From Caballeronia sp. dw_19 (GTDB taxonomy: Bacteria > Pseudomonadota > Gammaproteobacteria > Burkholderiales > Burkholderiaceae): 63,063 nucleotides of DNA. The stretch is taken from contig NZ_JAAVUQ010000045.1 in assembly GCF_018449515.1 (NCBI RefSeq), positions 1 through 63,063 on the forward strand, given 5' to 3'. The notes beneath the pieces were generated by a model. It made no database searches, was not told the DNA's origin, and was given only the letters and a program-made list of their open reading frames with translations. Both the position numbers and the translations under genes were made by a program. This document shows, piece by piece, positions 23,597-30,649 of this stretch; position 1 is the stretch's first letter; each line of letters begins with the position of its first letter.

Positions 23597-26448
23597 AACA
23601 ATGGCTATCGGGATATCCTTGGATTTTTATATTCGACGGCTTAGATGAGGTTCCATCGAGCAGTAATCGCGCGCAAGTTCTGGAAGCGATTCAGCATTTC
23701 TTGGTTGATCTTACTGTAGAAAAAGCGGACGTTGTTGTGATTGCGACGACGCGCCCACAGGGATATTCGGATGAATTCGCAAAATCGCATTTCTCTCATC
23801 TCTATTTAACTCCTTTGTCGGAAAGTCAGGCGCTCACCTATGGATCATCCCTTCTAGAATTTCGCGCTAACGGCGATGCCGAAAAATTTGATACTACGCG
23901 ACGTCGCCTGACAACCGCTGCACATACTGAAGCCACAATGCGGCTTATGTCTAGCCCGCTACAAGTAACAATAATGGCTACGTTGGTCGAACGCTTAGGC
24001 GAACCACCTAAACAGCGGTATCGCCTGTTTGAAGAATACTACCGCACGATTTACACACGAGAAACGAATCGTGAGGGCCCTCTCTCCGATTTGTTACGCG
24101 ACCGGAAGACCGACATCGACACAATACACTACCGAACCGGTCTGTTATTGCAAGCTGAGTCCGAGTTGGCAGGAAAAACAGCAGCCCAACTCACTTTACG
24201 CCGTTTTTTAGACTTGGTCCGGCAGCGCCTGACGGAGCAGGGTTTGGACGGTAGCGAAAGTGAAATTCTAATCGACGAAATCAAAACTTCCGCGTTGGAC
24301 CGGTTGATCTTTCTGGTTAGTCCACACGACGAAGAAGTGGGGTTTGAGATCCGTTCTTTGCAGGAGTTTATGGCCGCGGAGGCCATGGCGCGAGGAACGA
24401 CGGAGCACCGACGTCTCCGCATAGAGGAAATCGCTCCAATTACTAATTGGCGAAATGTCTTTCTTTTTCTTTTCGGAAAATTATGCGACGAAGACAGCGT
24501 CGAGCTGCTGGATAAAATAACTTTGTTGTGTGACGAATTGAACGATCTTGAATTAAACCCCGAACATGCTTCAGTGAAATGGGGGTCGCGCTTGGCCCTA
24601 GACATTTTATCGGACGGTGCGACACGACCAGCGCCGAAGCGTGAGCGCAAACTGCTGCGCACAGCGCTCGAATTGTTGGATCAGTCTTTCTTAACGGGAT
24701 CTCATGAATTTTCGTCGGTGTATCACGAGAAGCTAGAGGATTTGTATCGAGCGAAGATAGATCCGATTTTAGAAACTGACTTTCATAAAAACAAATCATT
24801 GGCAGCGTGGGGAGTGTTGAATTCTCTCGCCAACAGAGGCGTCGAATGGGCGCGCGCATCTTATCAGGAGTTGTGGCAAAAACTGCCCAATCATCGCGCA
24901 AAATATGCGGTGTGCGGCGATTTGTCCATTTTCAACGCTTGGCATTTGCCAAGGGCAATTGAGCTAATTCCTCAACTGACACCGTGGGAGGCGTTTTCTC
25001 TGGCGCAAAGCGAGGGTGAGGCTGCAGATGTTAATGTCATGGAATTATGGCCTCGTTGGTTATTTGGCTTTAACCATATTGCTATCAGGCACTTCGCATA
25101 CGACAGCGGCGATGATCTGACAGGGATCGCGGTCTCTTTCGAATGTGATGGCCAGTTAGCGATAGGCTCAATCGAGCACCGTCTACTCGGCATGCCACTA
25201 GACGTCGACGCAGCGATCGCTTTTCTGGATATGCCATCTCCCGGCGACCAATGGGACACTATTTTCGCAGCGATCAGGTTCGCGCTATCGCCAACTAGAG
25301 AAACACTTGCCTCGGCTCTTCGGGTGATCGGCGCCCCTAATAAGCACAAGTTTCATTGGCGCAGAAACTGGATTAGTGCGATCGCACCCTGGCCGCTGAT
25401 CAGCTTAATGGACGGCCGTTTCGATACGGCGATCGCTAATTCGCTCGCTGCTCTCGCAGAGAATGGCCATTTTGGGGACTTTGAAGACTGGAACGAAGCG
25501 GAGAGGCTTGCCCAACGTGAAGTAGTCAGTTACAGCCTTAACGGACCTGGGCCAGTACACGGTTACGACAAAGACTCTTTGAGCCGCGGATTACCGCTGG
25601 CCGGCAGCACTGGATTGGAGACAGACCGAGAAAAAACTGATTTGCAATTCTGGGGAAATCTCATAGAAAAGCAGCGAGGATCTGCAAACGAGGCATTGGT
25701 TCTGCGCTGGTTTGCCTCGCGGCTGTCGAGGTTTATTGCGCAGAACGCCGAACATAACATCGAAATTGCTAAGCTGCCCACGGCCACGGTTCTCTCTTAC
25801 ATTCAATGTCTTAAAGCACAATCGGCCGCTGTGGATAGTTCAACTCTCAATGTGCTCCTTGCGCGATTGAGTCAACCAGATGCCATTGCGGAGATTTTGG
25901 ACGAAATCTGTTTGGGCGCCGGCTTGTCTTGCCTTCCTCACGGCCAGCAAACTTCACTCGGCGATACGATTCGAGAAGCAGTCATCCGAGAACGCCTTTC
26001 AGAGCGAGCGATCCAATGGGCGAATTGGTGCACCAGAAACGGAATATTGATTGGATTGTCGCAAGCACATCTGGAAATGTCCCCTGCAGCCGGGATTTTG
26101 ACTCCTTATCAGACGGCTTTGCTTCGGCTAGGGGCAACCGATCTCACCGAGTCTGAATGCAGATGCATATTAGAGGGTCTAGCTCACTCTCAGTATTCCG
26201 CAACGACATCTAGCCACGTCGAGGCATTGTCAGCCGCGATAGAGCGTTTAACCAGTGGTGCTCGAGATGCTGTTCGAAAAGTAGCCTTGTCATCGTTCGT
26301 CGAAGACTCCGACCTAGGGGAAAACGAGGGCTTAGACGGGGTCTATTCGTATTCCTTGTACGAAGCCTTAGACGAACGACGTTCTGCGCTTCAAACGTCC
26401 CCAGAAAAGTGGGCTGAGCTCGGCTTCCTTCCCGCGCCAAAAGACTGA
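23569..26448 (+). CDS. STAND NTPase, C-terminal part: NACHT Walker B to sensor region
   Basis: 959-aa frame opening at a TTG at 23569 with no strong ribosome-binding site, in the -1 frame relative to the upstream ORF. It begins inside a NACHT domain: Walker B IFIFDGLDEVP (residues 19-29), sensor VVVIATTRPQGY (55-66), the helical SPLQVTIMATLVERLG segment with RYRLFEEYY (about 129-158), and a winged-helix end IRSLQEFMAA (261-270). The remaining ~690 residues are helix-rich and unrecognised, the place where STAND proteins carry the ligand sensor. Alone it lacks Walker A and cannot form a normal ATPase. Either a frameshift has split one gene, the assembly lacks a base near 23555-23575, or the halves are made as two chains. 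Confidence 0.78.
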   Translation: MGVVPLAALKQWLSGYPWIFIFDGLDEVPSSSNRAQVLEAIQHFLVDLTVEKADVVVIATTRPQGYSDEFAKSHFSHLYLTPLSESQALTYGSSLLEFRANGDAEKFDTTRRRLTTAAHTEATMRLMSSPLQVTIMATLVERLGEPPKQRYRLFEEYYRTIYTRETNREGPLSDLLRDRKTDIDTIHYRTGLLLQAESELAGKTAAQLTLRRFLDLVRQRLTEQGLDGSESEILIDEIKTSALDRLIFLVSPHDEEVGFEIRSLQEFMAAEAMARGTTEHRRLRIEEIAPITNWRNVFLFLFGKLCDEDSVELLDKITLLCDELNDLELNPEHASVKWGSRLALDILSDGATRPAPKRERKLLRTALELLDQSFLTGSHEFSSVYHEKLEDLYRAKIDPILETDFHKNKSLAAWGVLNSLANRGVEWARASYQELWQKLPNHRAKYAVCGDLSIFNAWHLPRAIELIPQLTPWEAFSLAQSEGEAADVNVMELWPRWLFGFNHIAIRHFAYDSGDDLTGIAVSFECDGQLAIGSIEHRLLGMPLDVDAAIAFLDMPSPGDQWDTIFAAIRFALSPTRETLASALRVIGAPNKHKFHWRRNWISAIAPWPLISLMDGRFDTAIANSLAALAENGHFGDFEDWNEAERLAQREVVSYSLNGPGPVHGYDKDSLSRGLPLAGSTGLETDREKTDLQFWGNLIEKQRGSANEALVLRWFASRLSRFIAQNAEHNIEIAKLPTATVLSYIQCLKAQSAAVDSSTLNVLLARLSQPDAIAEILDEICLGAGLSCLPHGQQTSLGDTIREAVIRERLSERAIQWANWCTRNGILIGLSQAHLEMSPAAGILTPYQTALLRLGATDLTESECRCILEGLAHSQYSATTSSHVEALSAAIERLTSGARDAVRKVALSSFVEDSDLGENEGLDGVYSYSLYEALDERRSALQTSPEKWAELGFLPAPKD

Positions 26449-26628
26449 CCTGAGAGACAATCCTGTATTTGGAAATCATTTTGAACTCATCGTTTGCGCC
26501 TTGCATGGTGAATGACGGTGCCGTGTCTTCAAGTCACATCAGCAAAAATGAGGGGGTATCTCCGGGGGTATATTCTCGCTATGCATATGGCTTCTAGCTC
26601 TAGAAAAAGGCTGACGAGACGTTTGTTG
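26449..26628. other. Right flank of the island
   Basis: 180 bases between the STAND stop codon and the right repeat. They hold only the paired GGGGGTAT repeats at 26552-26571 and a short region ahead of the repeat; no gene or clear terminator is seen. Confidence 0.5.
26552..26571 (+). repeat. Paired GGGGGTAT repeats, right end of island
   Basis: GGGGGTAT at 26552-26559 and again at 26564-26571, 12 bases apart, same orientation, 58 bases before the right repeat. They mirror the pair at 22047-22064 and are candidate integrase arm sites. Confidence 0.45.
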
Positions 26629-26647
26629 TTCCCGCCGCCTCCACCAA
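26629..26647 (+). repeat. Right attachment-site repeat
   Basis: Second copy of the 19-bp ssrA 3'-end sequence; the original tmRNA end before integration. Upstream of it no tmRNA body is found, so only the left copy is a functional gene end. Confidence 0.9.
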
Positions 26648-26676
26648 ATAGCCCTCTGTAACACTAAAGTTTGAAC

Positions 26677-26716
26677 AAAACCCCCACGCAGCTTGAGCTG
26701 CGCGGGGGTTTTTTGT
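26677..26716 (+). terminator. Original ssrA terminator, displaced by the island
   Basis: CCCCC-A-CGCAGCT / AGCTGCG-C-GGGGG stem followed by TTTTTT, about 30 bases behind the right repeat. That is the normal distance for an ssrA terminator, so it marks the chromosomal side of the junction. Confidence 0.8.
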
Positions 26717-26840
26717 TTGTTGGCGACGGTCGGGTGCTGCCGTTGACTGGCCCCACGTGCGAATACGGCACATCCGTAGCCGCATTCGAGCGCGCCTTGC
26801 CACGCCCGCCGCAGATCCAGACCGCGCGGCGCCCCACAGC

Positions 26841-26873
26841 AAAAACGCGCCGCCGAAAATCCGGCGACGCGTT
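26841..26873 (-). terminator. Intrinsic terminator after the glycosyltransferase gene
   Basis: On the minus strand, AACGCGTCGCCGG / CGGCGGCGCGTT (one mismatch) followed by TTTT, about 30 bases behind the stop at 26903. Confidence 0.7.
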
Positions 26874-26902
26874 GCACATCGAATCGATCCGATTCAACTA
26901 GA

Positions 26903-27979
26903 TCAACTCAGCCCTACCCGTGGGTTGAGCACGTCCCAGGCAATTGCGAGATAACGGTCCGCCGTGCTCTGCAACGTCAGTCCGTTGAGCGGCCGCGTGG
27001 TTCTCGGTTGCGACAAGGCATCGAGCAACGCGCGGCCGTAGGCATCGGCGTCGCTGGTATTGAGTAGTTCAACGCCCGGAAAATCATCGGCGAACGCGAA
27101 CGAGGGAATCGCATTGCCCACGACAGGAATTCCCGACGCCAGCGCCTCCAGGAACCCGATGCTGTGCGCCTCGAAACTCGAAGGCATAGCGAACGCGTGC
27201 GACCCGCGCAAAATCTCCGCGACATTCGATTGCGGACCAATCACCTTCACACGATCGTTCAACGCCAGGTCATCCACGAGTTTCAGGATGGCCGCGTGAT
27301 ACTCAAGGTTTTCAATCACGCCGCACAGCAGCAACCGCACATCGGGCTCGGCAGCAGCAACGCGCGCAAATGCCTGCACAGTCTGCAACTGATTCTTCTC
27401 GGGAATATACCGGCCGATCTGGACAATTTGCCTGAAACCGGTCGATGGCAATGGCTCGCTCGCTTGCTCGAAACGCGAAATATCAACGCCGTTCGGCACC
27501 ACGATCATGGAGGGATGCGAACCAACTTCCTTGACGTAATCGTCGATATTCTTCTGCGACACGCCGATCACCGCTTTCGCCCGTCCCGACAGCAACCGTT
27601 CGGCAAGTAGCAGCGCGTTGTTCGCGAAGTCGTTGGCGCCGGAATGCATGACCCAGACGATCGGCACCCGCGTCGGCAATGCGCGCACATACAAGGCCGG
27701 AATAGTGGCGTGCGCAAAAATGATGTCGGGTTTGAACCGTCGAATGGCACGATGCAGGAACAGCAGTCGCCCTGCTTTGCCAAGCGAGTGCTCCGGGAAA
27801 AAACATACGACATTGTTAGCACGCAATTCAGCGCTGATGTGCTGGAAATCGTTGTGCTCAGGCATCAGTGAAGTAATGCAAACGTCGTGACCGCCCCGCT
27901 GATGCCCAATGGCCACACCCTTGGCAAGCACCTCTGCACCAGATAAGCGGGGTGCAAGAATGACCTGAAGAATTCTCAT
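26903..27979 (-). CDS. Glycosyltransferase family 4 protein
   Basis: 358-aa GT-B fold retaining glycosyltransferase. N-terminal acceptor half with LSGAEVLAKGVAIGHQRGG near residue 11; C-terminal donor half with the QIGRYIPEKNQ loop and the GT4 signature SSFEAHSIGFLEALASGIPVV, containing the E-x7-E pair. The ATG at 27979 (MRILQVILAP) is chosen because AGGGGAAG precedes it; the frame extends 52 codons farther upstream but those residues are not protein-like. It stands alone between the island and a small secreted protein gene, with its own terminator. The sugar and acceptor cannot be told. Surface polysaccharide or LPS decoration is likely. Confidence 0.85.
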   Translation of the reverse strand: MRILQVILAPRLSGAEVLAKGVAIGHQRGGHDVCITSLMPEHNDFQHISAELRANNVVCFFPEHSLGKAGRLLFLHRAIRRFKPDIIFAHATIPALYVRALPTRVPIVWVMHSGANDFANNALLLAERLLSGRAKAVIGVSQKNIDDYVKEVGSHPSMIVVPNGVDISRFEQASEPLPSTGFRQIVQIGRYIPEKNQLQTVQAFARVAAAEPDVRLLLCGVIENLEYHAAILKLVDDLALNDRVKVIGPQSNVAEILRGSHAFAMPSSFEAHSIGFLEALASGIPVVGNAIPSFAFADDFPGVELLNTSDADAYGRALLDALSQPRTTRPLNGLTLQSTADRYLAIAWDVLNPRVGLS

Positions 27980-28479
27980 TTTGTTGTCTTCCCCTCGGCG
28001 ATCCGAATGTCCCATTGCGGCCATGCCGTCATGCGGATAAGTGCTTATCCGCATCCCCTCGCCCACGCTTCTCTGGCGCGGACGTCGGCCGGCTCGCTTG
28101 ATTGTTTTTAATGAATTATGAAATGCGTCTGTCATCGAACTCCGCTCAATGCACGCACCATTAAGATACCCGAGCGCATTCAGCGCACGCCGCCATCAGG
28201 TAGCATTAATCGGTCGGTAATGAGCGGTAACAAACGTTGCGCCGGGGAACTCGTTTAAAAGACGCCGGCGTGGCTGAAGATCGAGGCAAAAAGGCAGGGT
28301 TAACGCTGTTTGGCAGAACTAAGCCGTAGAAATAACCCGTAGAACAGGCCCTATTATGAGACGGCCATGTCGGGCTGCAGCGGTGTGGCGGTTTAAGCCA
28401 ATGGCACACAGCAAGCCAGCGGCTTCGATACCAGCCGCCGCGTGCGAGCCTGGACTTCGTTGTCAGCAGTCTTGCAGGC
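27980..28479. other. 500-base gap upstream of the glycosyltransferase
   Basis: No convincing gene on either strand. It should hold the minus-strand promoter of the glycosyltransferase (a TATCTT -10-like hexamer stands near 28160 without a clear -35). Nothing else is seen. Confidence 0.4.
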
Positions 28480-28743
28480 TTATTGGTCCTGCGGACATTG
28501 CAGGTTACAACCGTTCGGGTCCCCCAGGTCACCGCGCTTGCGCTTCGCCGACACGCTGTTCTGATACTTGTCCGACGGAGCGGAAGCAGCAAACGGGAGC
28601 TGCGGGTGTTGTTTCAGGCGAAACTGATCCTGCAGGATGCCACCGGGAACACCGGGGGAATTCTGGGCAAACGCGACGGGCACAAAGGCAACGGCGCTAA
28701 CAACAAACGCGATCAACGCGGCAAGGCTCAAAAGCAATTTCAT
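28480..28743 (-). CDS. Small exported hypothetical protein
   Basis: 87 aa with a good signal peptide (LLLSLAALIAFVVSAVAFVPVAFAQ, here split: hydrophobic core residues 3-22, cleavage after about residue 26). The mature ~60 residues contain PGGILQDQFRLKQHPQLPF and a basic KRKRGD segment, with two Cys (CNLQC) close to the end. No domain is recognised. The composition and signal peptide argue that it is a real gene; the ribosome-binding site is weak. It lies alone between the glycosyltransferase and the fds regulator. Confidence 0.6.
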   Translation of the reverse strand: MKLLLSLAALIAFVVSAVAFVPVAFAQNSPGVPGGILQDQFRLKQHPQLPFAASAPSDKYQNSVSAKRKRGDLGDPNGCNLQCPQDQ

Positions 28744-28923
28744 GGCAGCAGTAACGGTGAGTAAAACGGTCGACGGTTAAACGTTTGGCCAGAGGCATCT
28801 CCGGCGTGGTGAACGGTGATAAAACGTCCTGCGCAACACCACCGGCATTCCCCGCTAACCATCAGGTTAACGTAATTCTAAACGTAAGGCTCCGGATCAG
28901 CCGGACAGGCCGGGTCTAAATGG

Positions 28924-30012
28924 TTACCGCGCGTTTCCGGTCGCTCCGTTGAGCGCCGCCTCGAGCTCAAGCAGTTGCCCGCAAAAAGCCGGGTCGTAGC
29001 CCTCCAGATGCGCCACGCTGTCCCGGAACACATCGCTGCGCAGTACCGCCAGCAGGCCGCTGAGCCCCGCATCGTTGAGTTTGTCGCGATCGCACGCGAA
29101 CAAGTAGTCCTCGTCGATCACCGGAATGAAGTCCAGCGCAAACTGCTGCGCGGCCGGCTGTACGCCGAAGCCAAGATCCGCCATGCCGCTCGCGACAAAT
29201 GCAGCGATAGCTGAATGCGTCAGTTCGGCGGTGGCATAGCCGTTAATGCTCGCGGGGTCGACGCCTATCTGGCGCAGCGCCAGATCCAGCAACATGCGCG
29301 TACCCGATCCGGGCTGGCGGTTGACGAAACGGATGTCGTCGCGAGCGAGATCGTGCAAGCCGCGTATGCCTTTGGGATTCCCTTTGGGCAGAAACAGGCC
29401 CTGCGTGCGCCGCGTCAGATGGATCAGCCGATGCCGCCCCGCGTCGAGCCAGGGCCGGTAGATCTCGGCGCAACTCGCGCGGAATTCGCCGATCGGCAAG
29501 TGGAAACCTGCCAGCTCGCACTCGCCGCGTGCGAGCGCGGTGACGGCTTCAGCGCTCTCGCGGTATTTGATGTCGGCGGGAATTTGCTTCGTGGCCAGCG
29601 CGTCCACCAGCGCCGCAACGGCGTACCCGTGCGAGGCGTGAATCCGTATCTCGCCAACGGCGCGCGAGAGCCGCCTGTTCAGTTCGCCGGCCACTTCGCT
29701 GGCCAACGCCTGAAGTGGTCCATCGAGCCGCTCGTTCGACAAACGCTGCGCCCGCAGCACTGCTTCGCCGAGCTCCGACAGCACCGACCCGCGTCCACGC
29801 GACTTCGTAATCAGCGCACCACCCAACCGCGTCTCTATGTCGCGCAAAAGGCCCCACGCGTGCCGATAGGACAAACCCTTAGCCGACGCGGCTTGCGCGA
29901 TGCTTCCCGTTTGCGAAACCAGCAGCAGCAGCGGCACGGCCGCGCTGAGACTGGCTTCGCGGCCCGCAGCGTCACGCAGGATGAGCTCCGTACGACATTC
30001 GACATCGATCAT
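28924..30012 (-). CDS. fdsR: ModE/FdsR-like regulator with periplasmic-binding-protein-like domain
   Basis: 362-aa transcription factor. The N-terminal ModE/LysR-type winged helix (about residues 20-95) has GSIAQAASAKGLSYRHAWGL followed by LGGALITKSRGRGSVLSELG. The C-terminal PBP-like domain (about 125-330) has PLGNPKG-type residues FLPKGNPKGIRG and the FVNRQPGSGTRMLLD signature of the molybdate/tungstate-binding regulator family. It is divergently transcribed from fdsGBAD. In Cupriavidus necator FdsR, from the same position, controls the fds operon and responds to molybdate. Symbol given by context plus architecture; likely target is the inverted repeat at 30095-30123. Confidence 0.82.
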   Translation of the reverse strand: MIDVECRTELILRDAAGREASLSAAVPLLLLVSQTGSIAQAASAKGLSYRHAWGLLRDIETRLGGALITKSRGRGSVLSELGEAVLRAQRLSNERLDGPLQALASEVAGELNRRLSRAVGEIRIHASHGYAVAALVDALATKQIPADIKYRESAEAVTALARGECELAGFHLPIGEFRASCAEIYRPWLDAGRHRLIHLTRRTQGLFLPKGNPKGIRGLHDLARDDIRFVNRQPGSGTRMLLDLALRQIGVDPASINGYATAELTHSAIAAFVASGMADLGFGVQPAAQQFALDFIPVIDEDYLFACDRDKLNDAGLSGLLAVLRSDVFRDSVAHLEGYDPAFCGQLLELEAALNGATGNAR

Positions 30013-30094
30013 ATGTAGTCCCAGTTCCTATTGCCATCGACCGATTAGCCTCGTATCTTGCATATCACGGGCTCGGTGCAGCAAATTATAAGAC

Positions 30095-30123
30095 CGATAT
30101 ATGCATTTATAAAACATATACCG
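30095..30123. promoter_or_regulatory. Inverted repeat in the fds promoter region, likely FdsR site
   Basis: CGATATATG (30095-30103) and CATATACCG (30115-30123) are inverted copies (8 of 9 bases) separated by 11 bases of AT-rich DNA. The half-site resembles the CGnTATAT half of ModE operators, but the spacing is wider. It lies 20 bases before the chosen fdsG start and about 80 bases from the fdsR start, so one dimer could control both. Confidence 0.5.
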
Positions 30124-30142
30124 AGTAATGGAGACTCCCCAC

Positions 30143-30649
30143 ATGGTCCAGATGCCTCACAACCACCAGAATCAGCCGGCCGGTACGCCCGATGAGCGCG
30201 TCGCGCGCCATCTGAAAAAGGGTGCGTCCCTGCTCGCCGTGCTGCACGCCATTCAGGACGAAGCCGGTTACATTCCCGCCGATGTCATCGCCCCGCTCGC
30301 TCAGGCCATGTCGCTGTCGCGCGCGGAAGTGCACGGCGTGATCACCTATTACCACCATTTCCGCTCCGAGCCGCCTGCGCGCGTGACCGTGCAGTTGTGT
30401 CGTGCCGAGGCCTGCCGGAGCATGGGAACGGAAGCGCTGGCGGCGCATATCGAAGGGCATACGGGGTGCAAGTTCGATTCCGGTCATCAAGTCGATACCG
30501 AGCTCGAGACCGTGTATTGCCTTGGGCAATGCGCGTTGTCGCCGGCGATGACGATCAACGGCGAGCTGTACGCCCGCGTCACCCCGCAGAAGTTCGAACG
30601 GCTGTATGAAGCGGCGCGCGTTCATTCGAGCGCGGAGGACCTGGTATGA
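30143..30649 (+). CDS. fdsG: NAD-dependent formate dehydrogenase gamma subunit
   Basis: NuoE-like [2Fe-2S] subunit of the soluble cytoplasmic molybdenum formate dehydrogenase. It relays electrons toward NAD+. The cluster cysteines are in VQLCRAEACRSMG and VYCLGQCALSPA (C-x4-C and C-x3-C). The ATG at 30143 is chosen because GGAGA stands 9 bases before it; an ATG at 30128 has no ribosome-binding site. Length 168 aa matches the family. The stop overlaps the start of fdsB by ATGA, indicating coupling. First gene of fdsGBAD. Confidence 0.92.
   Translation: MVQMPHNHQNQPAGTPDERVARHLKKGASLLAVLHAIQDEAGYIPADVIAPLAQAMSLSRAEVHGVITYYHHFRSEPPARVTVQLCRAEACRSMGTEALAAHIEGHTGCKFDSGHQVDTELETVYCLGQCALSPAMTINGELYARVTPQKFERLYEAARVHSSAEDLV

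Larger units (their letters stand above)
21925..26647 (+). mobile_element. Genomic mini-island integrated in ssrA
   Basis: About 4.7 kb between 19-bp direct repeats, inserted in the 3' end of the tmRNA gene. Contents in order: a replacement terminator for ssrA, paired GGGGTAT repeats, the first codons of a P4-type integrase (truncated), and a two-ORF STAND NTPase with a nuclease domain. Then come a second pair of GGGGTAT repeats and the right repeat, followed by the displaced original ssrA terminator. The DNA is visibly AT-richer and uses TTA, ATA and AGA codons far more than the flanking genes. With its integrase cut short the island is probably immobile on its own. Confidence 0.88.

Noticed and set aside
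26629..26647. A second tmRNA or tRNA gene at the right end of the island
   Set aside because: Only the last 19 bases of tmRNA are present; there is no 5' half or T-arm upstream.
30095..30123. Exact ModE operator
   Set aside because: Half-sites are similar but the 11-base gap differs from the ModE consensus, so it is listed only as a likely FdsR site.
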